From positions 1 through 61,281 of the IMG/VR virus record IMGVR_UViG_3300030098_004783: a stretch of DNA of 61,281 nt; one strand, 5' to 3'. Made by a program: the position numbers and the translations under genes. Positions 29,622 through 37,350 of the stretch are shown piece after piece (position 1 is the first letter of the stretch; the number at the start of each line of letters is the position of its first letter). The notes below the pieces were generated by a model. It searched no databases, had not been told where the DNA came from, and worked only from the letters and a program-made list of their open reading frames with translations. Source of the DNA: a virus.

Positions 29622-30745
29622 TGACTATCTATCCTCCCACCATCATTAATAAGACCACCTATATTAAAAGTACCACTTGTAGCTCTTATTCTAACTTTCT
29701 CATTAGCATTTAATAAAGAAAGAGTTCCTTCTACAGTCCAAGTACCCGATGCAGTTTGATTATATCCAAATTGCATATTTTCATTCGTTGACCTGTCATA
29801 ATATTTCATATACATATTATTTCTTACCGTAAATTCATAACCATCGGCACTGAGTGGGACCAGAATTCCCTGACCACTTCCATTCTCCATAGTGAAATTA
29901 TTATTAATAGTTACAGAATTACTTTCATCTCCATATAAGGTAAGTGAACTACCACAAGAGCCTGTGCATTGCAATTCGAGATTGTATATATGAGAATCAG
30001 CAAAATTAAAGTAAGTACCGCCAGAGCCTTCATATCTGAATGTTCCATTATTATGATTCACAGTGCCATCTTTTAAATCTAAACCATAATTGTCTGCTGC
30101 TCTACTACCCTGTATTTTTGTCACATCGCTCGTTGCATTATATGTTCCTCCGCTATCTACAGTCAAAGAACGAGCTTCAACTTGCGATGTATTAGCAGTT
30201 AATGTGCCACCATTTTGTATTAATATATCTCCAGCTACATCCAAATTGTAATAACCCCCTATAACATTAGCTGTGTCGAGAGTCCCTGCTGTAACTGTTA
30301 GATTTCCAGATATAGATATATTGTTACCAAATATATGAACATTATTACCACTATTGGTTGCATCGTTAATAGTTAAATCTCGTATTCCACTACCTACATC
30401 AACAAAAGTTCTATCACCAGAAGCTCTTATTCCAGTCATTGTAATATTTAAATTTGTGATTGACCCACTATTGTTAAAATTATTATCTTGGTCACTACCT
30501 GCTAATGTCAATATATATGAAGTGTTACCGGTAAGTGTTCCGCCTGATTCTATAGAAACTTGTCCCGTTGTTACATTAGTATCCAGTGTAACAGTATCTC
30601 CATTTTGAATTACTGCTTTGTCATCTGTTGAATCTGGATTTCCCGCCGTGCCTGAACCATCTGTTGCTGTATTCCATTGGTTGCTATCTGTGAAATCCAT
30701 AGCGTTCCCTGATGTAGGGTTAGAATACCAGATGGTGGTTGCCAT
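29618..30745 (-). CDS. Beta-solenoid virion protein (375 aa)
   Basis: A pure beta-solenoid protein without LamG domains: repeated strands with turns such as NGDTVTLDTNVTTGQVSIES, IQNGGTLTANTSQVEARSLT and HNNGTFRYEGSGGTYFNFAD. It shares the HNNGT and INGD-like turns with the solenoid parts of the next two genes, so it looks like a short member of the same family. It overlaps the 1905-aa gene by ATGA and the upstream holin-like gene by one base. Probably a subunit or base of the same surface structure. Confidence 0.58.
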   Translation of the reverse strand: MATTIWYSNPTSGNAMDFTDSNQWNTATDGSGTAGNPDSTDDKAVIQNGDTVTLDTNVTTGQVSIESGGTLTGNTSYILTLAGSDQDNNFNNSGSITNLNITMTGIRASGDRTFVDVGSGIRDLTINDATNSGNNVHIFGNNISISGNLTVTAGTLDTANVIGGYYNLDVAGDILIQNGGTLTANTSQVEARSLTVDSGGTYNATSDVTKIQGSRAADNYGLDLKDGTVNHNNGTFRYEGSGGTYFNFADSHIYNLELQCTGSCGSSLTLYGDESNSVTINNNFTMENGSGQGILVPLSADGYEFTVRNNMYMKYYDRSTNENMQFGYNQTASGTWTVEGTLSLLNANEKVRIRATSGTFNIGGLINDGGRIDSQ

Positions 30746-31023
30746 TAGGCACCACCTACCGAACTTAAAATAATTTCAATCGCTGCGACTACTATTGCCG
30801 CAGTTCCACCTGTATAGCCTATAAGCTGCTGTTTTGTCAGTGCTGGTATTGTTTCTTCGAACATCTGATGATGAGCCAAGTGATTGGTCATTTCTGTGCG
30901 TAAGACTGTAGTGTCTTTTTTAACGTCTACGAAATCAGCCCTTAACTCGTGAAAGTCTTCACTAACTATCTTTAGACGTTCGTCGATTCGTATGACGCAT
31001 TCGGCCAGCTTTGAAGGTTCCAA
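30745..31023 (-). CDS. Coiled-coil protein with C-terminal membrane segment (holin/XhlA-like candidate)
   Basis: A 92-residue protein: an amphipathic charged helix (residues about 10-60, IRIDERLKIVSEDFHELRAD) followed by one C-terminal transmembrane segment (GYTGGTAAIVVAAIEIILSS). This layout resembles XhlA-type holin accessory proteins. The start is TTG at 31023, supported by GAGGT eight bases upstream; the gene overlaps its downstream neighbour by one base. Since the host presumably lacks peptidoglycan, a holin would act on the cytoplasmic membrane alone. A virion membrane-piercing role is another possibility. Confidence 0.5.
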   Translation of the reverse strand: MEPSKLAECVIRIDERLKIVSEDFHELRADFVDVKKDTTVLRTEMTNHLAHHQMFEETIPALTKQQLIGYTGGTAAIVVAAIEIILSSVGGA

Positions 31024-31033
31024 GTTAGGTACC

Positions 31034-31591
31034 TCAGGCGTATTCGCCGACTACGTATACTTTGACAATATCATCTGAATCTAAAGCACCAGCTGACTTA
31101 ACTGCTACTGCAATCATTCCACCGGTTGCGGTTAATTTAGATATATCATTAGCGCCTGCGGCGATTGTTATATCTGAACCTTCCTGTGTCCAACCATATG
31201 GTAATCCTGCTGCCGTATCCAATCTATTGTGCGTAGAAGATGTAATTGCAGCTGCTGCTGCATCTCTATCTGCTATAGTTGGTTGTGGCGGACAAGACCA
31301 TATTTGTGCTGTCAACGTATGAGTATCACCTTGATGTACGATATATACTGAGATGTTCTTATACTTATCCATTGTAAGAATGTTCTCAGATGTATCTGCA
31401 TCTGCTGATTGTGTTTGTACACTAGCATAAGGGTCTATTAATACAGAATAAGTGGAAGTTCCACCTGCTCCAATTAATTCAGTTCCTAGTGCTATCCCAT
31501 CTGATGTAGCGAAATATGCTGCTAATTCTTTAGTTCCTGACCATTTCGGTCCGAAATTTCTGCTTTTATATACTGTACAAGTTCCTGCCAT
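31034..31591 (-). CDS. Virion protein of unknown function (185 aa)
   Basis: A small-residue-rich beta protein (GTCTVYKSRNFGPKWSG, GGTSTYSVLIDPYASVQTQS, KYKNISVYIVHQGDTHTLTA) in the structural block downstream of the capsid gene. No membrane segment or catalytic motif. The composition suits a capsid or fibre-associated protein. Not recognised. Confidence 0.5.
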   Translation of the reverse strand: MAGTCTVYKSRNFGPKWSGTKELAAYFATSDGIALGTELIGAGGTSTYSVLIDPYASVQTQSADADTSENILTMDKYKNISVYIVHQGDTHTLTAQIWSCPPQPTIADRDAAAAAITSSTHNRLDTAAGLPYGWTQEGSDITIAAGANDISKLTATGGMIAVAVKSAGALDSDDIVKVYVVGEYA

Positions 31592-31617
31592 AATTATTTC
31601 CTCCCTAAATTATGTCC

Positions 31618-32070
31618 CTATTGTGTAGGGTCGTCTACTAATTTAAATGTTAACGATATGTTAGTTACGACGTTGTTACCAATGTTCGTACTATTATCTA
31701 GTAAGATGTTATCTCCTGCAGTACAATCTTCTGAACCGTCAGATTTTGCTGCTATAGCTTCGAATGCGGCTGCGCCTGCATCTAGAGCTACATCTGCACT
31801 AATATCTGTACCACCAGATAAAGCTGCTGTATCAGCAGATAACTTTTGTACTGTAACAACTCCATTAGTTCCTTCATCTCCACTTAAGTGTACTTTTCCG
31901 CTAACAAAAGTCGCTGCTTTAGGAATAGTACATACGTAATGTAATGCTCCTGTAGTAAAGTTTAACGCTCCTGTATTTACAGTAAAATAACTTGCAGTAT
32001 CGATAGCAGTTGCTAATTTCTGTCTAGCATCGTATTTATTTAATCGATTATTACTTATTTTTAATGTCAT
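31618..32070 (-). CDS. Virion protein of unknown function (150 aa)
   Basis: Encoded one step downstream of the major capsid gene. Ala/Ser/Thr/Gly-rich with strands (YFTVNTGALNFTTGALHYVC, TFVSGKVHLSGDEGTNGVVT, NVVTNISLTFKLVDD). Similar small beta proteins near capsid genes in marine phages are often minor structural proteins. AAGGAAG lies upstream of the ATG. The function is not known. Confidence 0.5.
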   Translation of the reverse strand: MTLKISNNRLNKYDARQKLATAIDTASYFTVNTGALNFTTGALHYVCTIPKAATFVSGKVHLSGDEGTNGVVTVQKLSADTAALSGGTDISADVALDAGAAAFEAIAAKSDGSEDCTAGDNILLDNSTNIGNNVVTNISLTFKLVDDPTQ

Positions 32071-32106
32071 TTGTTCTTCCTTAATATTTATTTTTTAAGG
32101 GCGTGC

Positions 32107-32147
32107 ACTATCCATTTTCGCAATGCAAGCAAAGCTAGACGGATAGT
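32107..32147 (-). other. Inverted repeat after the capsid gene
   Basis: In the 100-base gap after the major capsid stop codon, ACTATCC (32107-32113) and GGATAGT (32141-32147) form a 7-bp perfect stem around a 27-base loop that can pair further (TTTGC with GCGAA, one wobble). On the transcribed strand an A/T-rich stretch follows. It may protect the capsid mRNA end or partly terminate transcription. It is one of the few gaps in an otherwise packed operon. Confidence 0.45.
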
Positions 32148-32170
32148 ACTTCCCAAATTATTTATCTTCC

Positions 32171-33217
32171 TTAATCCCTGACTTGCAAAACGGCCATAGC
32201 TTTTGGCTCCACAATCACAGTTCCACGAGTGTAGAACATTTGATAGTGGAAGTCGTGTGTTGCGTCGTCCATATAAGAGTGGAAAGACATATTGTTGGCT
32301 TGAGGGAATTCCTTGGAGAAACTCTGATAAGTTTGTCCTGCAGGGTTGTTCCTGTCAAGTCCCATAATGTATCCATCACCAGCTGTGGTTGGGAATCCAG
32401 CAACATTCTTTAATCCGTGGAATGTAATTCCAGCGATATTAGATGCTTGGAAACCACCAAGTGGGTCGCGTACCCAATCTGCACCTACTTCTGTAATAAA
32501 TGTACTTAGTAAGTGTAAATCGCGGTATCTCATATAAACGTCGGTCATACTATAGTTATAACCATCTTGGTCTTCAAAGACTGTCTGAAGGTCTAGAATA
32601 TCCCTAACTGGGTTTGCATCAGCTTCATCCCAGAAATAGGTTGAATCCAACTTACCATTTAAGTGCCCAACAGTATCTTCTGTTCCGAAATCACTGGTAA
32701 TGTGAGACATAACGTCTGCCATACCTGTGTCGTCGGTATTTGTCATACTGAAGTCATTGGTTAAAGTTGCAACCATTTCGGAGTTGATTTGCTCAGCTAG
32801 CCAGTAAGCTACGCGTCGGCGTGTCCTTGCGAGAGGGTCTATTTTTAGTCTCTCGTGGTCGCCTCTTGCTGCTTCTGTTAACTTGAATGCAACACCTCTT
32901 GCTTGAAGAACGCCTACAGCCATCTCTAGTGGAGATACGCTTACGTAGGAGAACTCTGAGCCGTCTGCCCTTAGTGGGGCGTATTCTTTCTTCACGTCAG
33001 CACCAGCGCTGCCACGGGTTCCCGTGCCTGCACCGTCTGTTTCAATCTGGTACGAGAAAGTTGTTGCATCGACTGTTTGCTTTGGCAAAATGTCATCGAA
33101 AATCAACAAGCTGTCTAGTAATTCATCAAGGTCTCGAGCCTGGAATTCTGGTCTAAGGAAAGAATCCTTAGGCAAAACTCCAGCAAGGGTTCCGTATGGG
33201 TCGTATCTTTCTGCCAT
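32171..33217 (-). CDS. Major capsid protein (HK97 fold)
   Basis: A 348-residue protein placed after the protease/scaffold and decoration genes. It has the profile of HK97-type capsid proteins: an N-terminal arm, an E-loop-like segment (TFSYQIETDGAGTGTRGSAG), a long spine helix (VAFKLTEAARGDHERLKIDP followed by a helical segment with ARTRRRVAYWLAEQINSEMV) and a C-terminal beta part (GYIMGLDRNN, DFHYQMFYTRGTVIVEPKAM). The ending TRGTVIVEPKAMAVLQVRD resembles the P-domain strand of many capsid proteins. Gene order supports the call. Confidence 0.82.
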   Translation of the reverse strand: MAERYDPYGTLAGVLPKDSFLRPEFQARDLDELLDSLLIFDDILPKQTVDATTFSYQIETDGAGTGTRGSAGADVKKEYAPLRADGSEFSYVSVSPLEMAVGVLQARGVAFKLTEAARGDHERLKIDPLARTRRRVAYWLAEQINSEMVATLTNDFSMTNTDDTGMADVMSHITSDFGTEDTVGHLNGKLDSTYFWDEADANPVRDILDLQTVFEDQDGYNYSMTDVYMRYRDLHLLSTFITEVGADWVRDPLGGFQASNIAGITFHGLKNVAGFPTTAGDGYIMGLDRNNPAGQTYQSFSKEFPQANNMSFHSYMDDATHDFHYQMFYTRGTVIVEPKAMAVLQVRD

Positions 33218-33227
33218 ATTAAACTCC

Positions 33228-33830
33228 TTATGCCACTACTCCGTGGGAGCAGATGTCGCTCTCAGAACCTCCAGCGGCTTGTCCGACTGCACCAATACCA
33301 ATTAAGACATTTTGTGCGTCAGAGCCACCATCGTGGAATGAGAATGCTCCAGTCATAGTTGTACCGTTATCCTTCCAACCGTCTGCTGATACATCCCAAG
33401 CTACAGGTGAACCACTTGTTATAGCGGTTGACTCGCAAACTCCTCTGATAGCCATTGATACACCAGGCATTACTACAGTAGCTACGCGGTAGTAACCGCT
33501 GGTTAATCTAGCTTGATTCCAAGATGACTGTGTCGAACTTGGGATTTTGTGCCAGACTGGTTGGGATTTAACAATTCCAATCCATCCGTTGGTTGCTGCT
33601 GCTTGAGCTACTACAGGCAATCCACCACAATCATCGTAATCATTTGCAGTGCTATCGTGGATACCCACAAGGTCACCTTCTTTGATTTCTTCTCCGAGTG
33701 TGAATGAATTTTTTCCTAGTGCGCCGTTCTCGACGAATATTGAGGTACCAGATGCGACAGTAATATTACCTTCGTAAAGAATACAGGTGATTTCTAGTCC
33801 ACCACCATATAATCCTGCTTTGTCTACCAT
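33228..33830 (-). CDS. Capsid decoration/stabilisation protein candidate
   Basis: A 200-residue beta-rich protein between the scaffold and capsid genes, the usual place of head decoration proteins. The sequence pattern (VASGTSIFVENGALGKNSFT, EGDLVGIHDSTAND, YYRVATVVMPGVSMAIRGVC, SGSPVAWDVSADGW) resembles DUF2190/gpD-like small-domain decoration proteins, in which a 'GDLV' turn and a 'V..G.PV.WD' strand recur. It contains four cysteines. Moderate confidence. Confidence 0.6.
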   Translation of the reverse strand: MVDKAGLYGGGLEITCILYEGNITVASGTSIFVENGALGKNSFTLGEEIKEGDLVGIHDSTANDYDDCGGLPVVAQAAATNGWIGIVKSQPVWHKIPSSTQSSWNQARLTSGYYRVATVVMPGVSMAIRGVCESTAITSGSPVAWDVSADGWKDNGTTMTGAFSFHDGGSDAQNVLIGIGAVGQAAGGSESDICSHGVVA

Positions 33831-33849
33831 ATTTTATTTACCTCTTTTT

Positions 33850-35034
33850 CTAACTTATATATTGCTTCCACTCTTCAGGGTATTTCATTCCATTCGCTTC
33901 TGCGTGTTTAATCTTCAGACTATAATAGAGTTTATCTTCCATTCTTCCTTTGGAATCTATCCCTTCGTCTGAGCCAACCTTATCGGTTTCATTAATTACT
34001 GGAGCTTCCTCTAATCTTCGAGCGGAGCTGTCCTCAATCTGAGAGTTGAAATGGTCAGATAACTTAGCAAACGCTTTAAGCGTAGTTAAATCCAGGTTAT
34101 CAACATCCGAGTGGATGGACTCTGGTATTTTACCAAGATATATCTTTTTCAATTCTTCCTCAGCTGAGGCTTTGCTATCAACCTGATTTAGAACTTCTTC
34201 GAGACGTTTCTCGAGTTCAGCTACTTTGTCGGTAGCTTGAGTAAGTTCATCAACCGAATCCTCTTTAGGTTCTTCCTCGGTTTCAGATTTAGCTGGAGTT
34301 TCAACAGCAGGCTCGGCCTGTGCTTCAACCTCTTCTTTCTTTTCTTCTTGTTTCTCTTCTTTGACTTTTTCCTTTTCCTTTGTCATATCTATTTCTCCTG
34401 CGTATATTGGTACAGAAAATCTATCTGAAGGTTTTTCGGGTCCAACAGAATTTCCCATAGGTTCATTATCTTTCATAAGTCCTAATCCAGTAGGATTATA
34501 ATAATCAATAATGTTCTTATCTAGTACGTCTTCAGATTCAACATCTACTTCTATAGAAGGTAGTATATCTCCTCTCTTAAGTTCTCTGTTAACTTCGTCA
34601 TCATTAGTACGTACTTTAAGGTATAAACCTTTATCTATATCGTATCTAGCTTCACCAACTTCTATATCAACGCGTTTTTCACGGTTGTGGTCAATGTGAC
34701 CGTTATTTATCTTAGTCCAGGTTGGTAAAGCTGCCATATGGGCAGTTGGGTCAATGAGATATTTTTCTCCTGAGAGACCACGCAATCGTGTGTCATTCTC
34801 AGTAGCGAGTATCCAGGTCCAATCGTCTCCTCCATATAATGAAAGAACGCTGGTTTTCTTTTCACCTGCTTCTACTCTTCGAGCTCTTTTTCGTTTATCT
34901 ACAACTAATTTAGTAACTGCTGTAGCTAACTCGTCACAAGAATAGTCATTTGACTTCTTCATTTTACGCATCCAAGCTGGCATTTTGCCAGTTGCACAGC
35001 GCTTTTGTACGGGTGTTGTTACGATATCACTCAT
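33850..35034 (-). CDS. Prohead protease fused to scaffold
   Basis: A 394-residue protein upstream of the decoration and capsid genes. Residues about 105-200 (NNGHIDHNREKRVDIEVGEA, KGLYLKVRTNDDEVNRELKR, LPSIEVDVES) have the order H ... G.a.y...GL....... ..G..p S.e seen in HK97-type prohead proteases; the candidate catalytic residues are the His of GHIDH and the Ser of PSIEV. From about residue 225 it becomes a Glu/Lys-rich linker (KEKEKVKEEKQEEKKEEVEA) and coiled coil (KVAELEKRLEEVLNQVDSKA) typical of scaffolds. A fused protease-scaffold would assemble the procapsid, then cleave itself. Confidence 0.65.
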   Translation of the reverse strand: MSDIVTTPVQKRCATGKMPAWMRKMKKSNDYSCDELATAVTKLVVDKRKRARRVEAGEKKTSVLSLYGGDDWTWILATENDTRLRGLSGEKYLIDPTAHMAALPTWTKINNGHIDHNREKRVDIEVGEARYDIDKGLYLKVRTNDDEVNRELKRGDILPSIEVDVESEDVLDKNIIDYYNPTGLGLMKDNEPMGNSVGPEKPSDRFSVPIYAGEIDMTKEKEKVKEEKQEEKKEEVEAQAEPAVETPAKSETEEEPKEDSVDELTQATDKVAELEKRLEEVLNQVDSKASAEEELKKIYLGKIPESIHSDVDNLDLTTLKAFAKLSDHFNSQIEDSSARRLEEAPVINETDKVGSDEGIDSKGRMEDKLYYSLKIKHAEANGMKYPEEWKQYIS

Positions 35035-35063
35035 TTATAAATATCCATTTAGTATATGTGGAA

Positions 35064-35261
35064 CTAAACTTGTACGTCCTTTACTTTATATGCTACGACT
35101 CCGCTTGCATTAACAATTGGCTTAGCATTTCTAGGGTTTTTAATACTAGTACGAATAGGGACCATTTCATCACCACCGTCGCTAACGATGATTGTCTCAT
35201 CCTCACTTTTTGCTTGCTTTCTTTCCTTTTTTAGGTTTTTTAGTTTCGACTTTCTTGACAT
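35064..35261 (-). CDS. Small protein of unknown function (65 aa or shorter)
   Basis: Basic N-terminus (MSRKSKLKNLKKERKQAKSE) followed by a conserved-looking part (MVPIRTSIKNPRNAKPIVNA then SGVVAYKVKDVQV). The ATG at 35261 overlaps the preceding 41-aa gene by 59 bases and has a poorly spaced AAAAAGG; the in-frame ATG at 35165 would give only the 33-residue C-terminal part. The start is therefore uncertain. It lies upstream of the protease-scaffold gene. Confidence 0.45.
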   Translation of the reverse strand: MSRKSKLKNLKKERKQAKSEDETIIVSDGGDEMVPIRTSIKNPRNAKPIVNASGVVAYKVKDVQV

Positions 35262-35328
35262 CCTTTTTCACTTCCTTTTTTTCGCCAATGATTATATCTT
35301 CTCTATCATCATCGAACGTTATTTTCAT
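35203..35328 (-). CDS. Lysine-rich microprotein (41 aa)
   Basis: The ATG overlaps the TGA of the preceding 48-aa gene (ATGA) and follows AAGGAGAGG. The N-terminus is acidic (TFDDDREDIIIG) and the C-terminus a poly-basic tail (KKDVKKVETKKPKKGKKASK). The tail could bind DNA or RNA or the capsid interior. No family is recognised. Confidence 0.5.
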   Translation of the reverse strand: MKITFDDDREDIIIGEKKEVKKDVKKVETKKPKKGKKASKK

Positions 35329-35471
35329 TTTCCTCTCCTTCTTGCAGCTTTAGCCGCGTGGATTGCTCTTTCTTGTCTTTTGGCACTGGCTTTAGACTTA
35401 TGTTTACCAAGTAATCTTTTACCATTCTTAGTTCTAAGTTGATAACCTTTGCCCTTCTTCTTTACTACCAT
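35325..35471 (-). CDS. Basic phage microprotein (48 aa)
   Basis: A very basic protein (MVVKKKGKGYQLRTKNGKRL, then LGKHKSKASAKRQERAIHAA). The G.rLGkH.skasA.rQeraIhA pattern recurs in small proteins of many tailed phages and is likely nucleic-acid binding, but its role is not established. ATGA overlap with the next gene. Confidence 0.58.
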   Translation of the reverse strand: MVVKKKGKGYQLRTKNGKRLLGKHKSKASAKRQERAIHAAKAARRRGK

Positions 35472-35488
35472 ATTATACCTATTTAAAG

Positions 35489-35539
35489 TTATTCCTCAGT
35501 ACAGCAATCTGTACAGTTGCACTCTTTGTTACAGCACAT
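35489..35539 (-). CDS. Cys-rich mini-ORF (16 aa), tentative
   Basis: A 16-codon ORF with six cysteines (MCCNKECNCTDCCTEE) filling the gap between two basic-protein genes. A purine-rich stretch precedes the ATG at a long spacing. A similarly Cys-rich frame exists at 36201-36335, which is why it is listed. Translation is unproven. Confidence 0.28.
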   Translation of the reverse strand: MCCNKECNCTDCCTEE

Positions 35540-35541
35540 AT

Positions 35542-35805
35542 TTATTCTTTCTTTTCCTTTTTTGCTTTTGGTTTTGCTTTTGCCTTTGGCTTTGCCTTTG
35601 GTTTTGCCTTTGGTTTTTCTTCCTTAGGTTCTTTTTTAGGTGCCTTTGTAAGTTCTTCGATTTCTTCAGCTTCTTCTAAAGTTGGTACTCCATCGTCCAT
35701 AGCCTTTTCGACTATTTCTGCAAGTTCCCAACCAACTAACTGAGTCATTCCTCTTTCTAGCATTCCTCTAGCTTTAAGAAAATCTATCATTTCTTGTTTT
35801 TCCAT
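35542..35805 (-). CDS. Small protein with histone H1-like Lys/Pro/Ala tail (87 aa)
   Basis: The start at 35805 is chosen because AGGAG lies eight bases upstream, beyond the stop of the previous gene; a longer frame from 35865 overlaps that gene. The N-terminal half is a compact helical domain (MEKQEMIDFLKARGMLERGM, GWELAEIVEKAMDDGV). The C-terminal 35 residues alternate K, P and A (KPKAKPKAKPKAKAKPKAKK), like histone H1 tails. It may condense or bind DNA in the head, or bind scaffold; this is inference from composition. Confidence 0.55.
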   Translation of the reverse strand: MEKQEMIDFLKARGMLERGMTQLVGWELAEIVEKAMDDGVPTLEEAEEIEELTKAPKKEPKEEKPKAKPKAKPKAKAKPKAKKEKKE

Positions 35806-35815
35806 ATTTAATCTC

Positions 35816-36346
35816 CTATTTTTTACTTTCCATTTTATGTTCTTGTTCTTGCGCTTTAGCTTCAATCATTTGAGCTTGTTTCTGCATACTATCATTATAA
35901 TCAATAACAGATTGCGCTTTTATCTTATAAAATGCTGTTTTTTCTGCTTGTTCTTGTTTCCACACATCTAAAGCATCTTTAATAATTAGAAGGGCTGGCC
36001 CGCCTAATATTGCAATTAAAGTTGTATATGCTTCGATGTTTTCAAGAACATCTGAGTTATTAAGTCCCGTGTGTATAACAAAACCTGCAAACCCGACCCA
36101 CAACAATACTAATGGGACAGCAATCATAAACATAAAAATATCGTTGAAGGTTACTCCTTCTCCTTTTTCTTTACTCATTATTTCTTTCCTCCCTTTATCC
36201 TCAATTTTCGGTTTCTTTTTCCGCTTTACAATCGCATTCAAGTGTAACACAACTACATTCATTATCATTAATACAACAATCAGTGCTAACACAGCAGACA
36301 CAACCGCAACAATTTCCAACAATATTATCAACCATTCCAATATCAC
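35816..36346 (-). CDS. Membrane protein, holin-like (up to 176 aa)
   Basis: The longest form starts at GTG 36346, which overlaps the upstream stop as GTGA and has AGAGG seven bases before it. It then has an N-terminal hydrophobic helix (ILEWLIILLEIVAVVSAVLA), a basic linker, a second membrane helix (MFMIAVPLVLLWVGFAGFVI), a third (TTLIAILGGPALLI) and a charged C-terminal helix (EQAEKTAFYKIKAQSVIDYN). An internal ATG at 36175 also has a strong site (GGGAGG) and would give a 119-residue form lacking the first helix. Two start sites differing by one membrane helix recall dual-start holins. The first 140 bases also encode an alternative Cys-rich frame. Confidence 0.55.
   Translation of the reverse strand: MILEWLIILLEIVAVVSAVLALIVVLMIMNVVVLHLNAIVKRKKKPKIEDKGRKEIMSKEKGEGVTFNDIFMFMIAVPLVLLWVGFAGFVIHTGLNNSDVLENIEAYTTLIAILGGPALLIIKDALDVWKQEQAEKTAFYKIKAQSVIDYNDSMQKQAQMIEAKAQEQEHKMESKK
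36201..36335 (-). CDS. Cys-rich microprotein (44 aa), alternative frame, tentative
   Basis: An ATG-initiated 44-codon frame overlapping the 5' part of the holin-like gene. It has eleven cysteines, mostly as CC and CxC pairs (NCCGCVCCVSTDCCINDNEC, then SCVTLECDC), and a charged tail. The Cys content partly mirrors the Val/Leu codons of the overlapping membrane helix, so it may be a by-product. The nearby 16-aa ORF with similar composition is the reason to keep it as a candidate. Confidence 0.25.
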   Translation of the reverse strand: MVDNIVGNCCGCVCCVSTDCCINDNECSCVTLECDCKAEKETEN

Positions 36347-37338
36347 TCAATTTCCTCTAATCTAAAACCCAGGTCTTCACCATTAGTGTAGTAAGGCCAA
36401 TTAGTAATAAATGTAACGTATTCATAATCCCCGGTATTATTATAATCCGCATAAAAGGTAGCATAAAAATAATATACTCCTTCATATATGTTCGTAAAGT
36501 TATCCTCTATAGGATATTGTAAATCTAACCAATGTTCATCTTCAAACCATCCAGAAACATTGAAATAGTACTCATCGTAAACCATAGCATCAAAATCTAT
36601 GGTTTCATTCTCCCCTTCGAAAAAGTGACCCACATCATAATACACCAACACAGGTAAAGGGTCACCGTCGTCATCACAATTAGTATCCATATCGACATAT
36701 ATATCTAACGCATTCTCCTCTCTTGAAAAATTACCATACTGTAATCCATCCCAGAGAACCAATTGAGTATGGTTACAATGATTCTCCTCATTTTCATAAT
36801 CACAAGAGCCATCATCTTCTGTTGCTCTATCATTGTAATTATTTGCGTCAACGTCCATACAACCATACACAGTTTCATTAGTCTGTGTTTCGTTATTTGT
36901 TCCGTTTTGATTTAGGTACTGACATCTTCCATTATCGTGAGTTGCCTGTGAATCATAGTTCGTGGCACTCGCGTCAGTACATCCGTACTTAACTGGCGGG
37001 GGAAACTGACAACTGCCATTGTCAAAATCGGCATCTTGTTTAAAGTTGATTGCCGTAGGGTCTGTACACCCCCCTTTCAACATTGGTTCGTCTTCTTCCC
37101 CGAAGAATTCACGGAACATATCAACATCAACGTTACCACTTCCAAACATAGCTAAAATAAAGACAGTCAAAATAGAACCTATTTTTTGTCCTAACTTTGT
37201 CTCCCCTATCTTATCGGCAGTCTTGCCTATTTGTTCGAATACTCCCTCTTCATCGGGTTTTCGTGGTCCACTGAGTCCTAAAGCTTCTCTTTCTTCTTGA
37301 GAAATTACGCTTATTGCTCCGTAATCATCTTTTGCCAT
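36343..37338 (-). CDS. Membrane-anchored surface protein with three GCTD repeats
   Basis: A 331-residue protein with one membrane segment (about residues 53-67, GSILTVFILAMFGSG) and then three tandem copies, each about 23 residues, of the motif GC-D--A-N(Y/F)...A..D(D/N)G.C.(Y/F): residues about 90-112, 119-141 and 159-181. This motif is common in secreted proteins of marine bacteria and Marine Group II archaea. The rest is acidic, aromatic and beta-rich with many N-x-S/T sequons (NGT, NET, NHT, NFS, NVS, NFT, NNT), compatible with archaeal N-glycosylation. The cytoplasmic N-terminus would be about 50 residues. It may be a virion surface protein or act at the host envelope during late infection. 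Probably host-derived. Confidence 0.6.
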   Translation of the reverse strand: MAKDDYGAISVISQEEREALGLSGPRKPDEEGVFEQIGKTADKIGETKLGQKIGSILTVFILAMFGSGNVDVDMFREFFGEEDEPMLKGGCTDPTAINFKQDADFDNGSCQFPPPVKYGCTDASATNYDSQATHDNGRCQYLNQNGTNNETQTNETVYGCMDVDANNYNDRATEDDGSCDYENEENHCNHTQLVLWDGLQYGNFSREENALDIYVDMDTNCDDDGDPLPVLVYYDVGHFFEGENETIDFDAMVYDEYYFNVSGWFEDEHWLDLQYPIEDNFTNIYEGVYYFYATFYADYNNTGDYEYVTFITNWPYYTNGEDLGFRLEEIE

Positions 37339-37350
37339 TTTTTATTTAAT

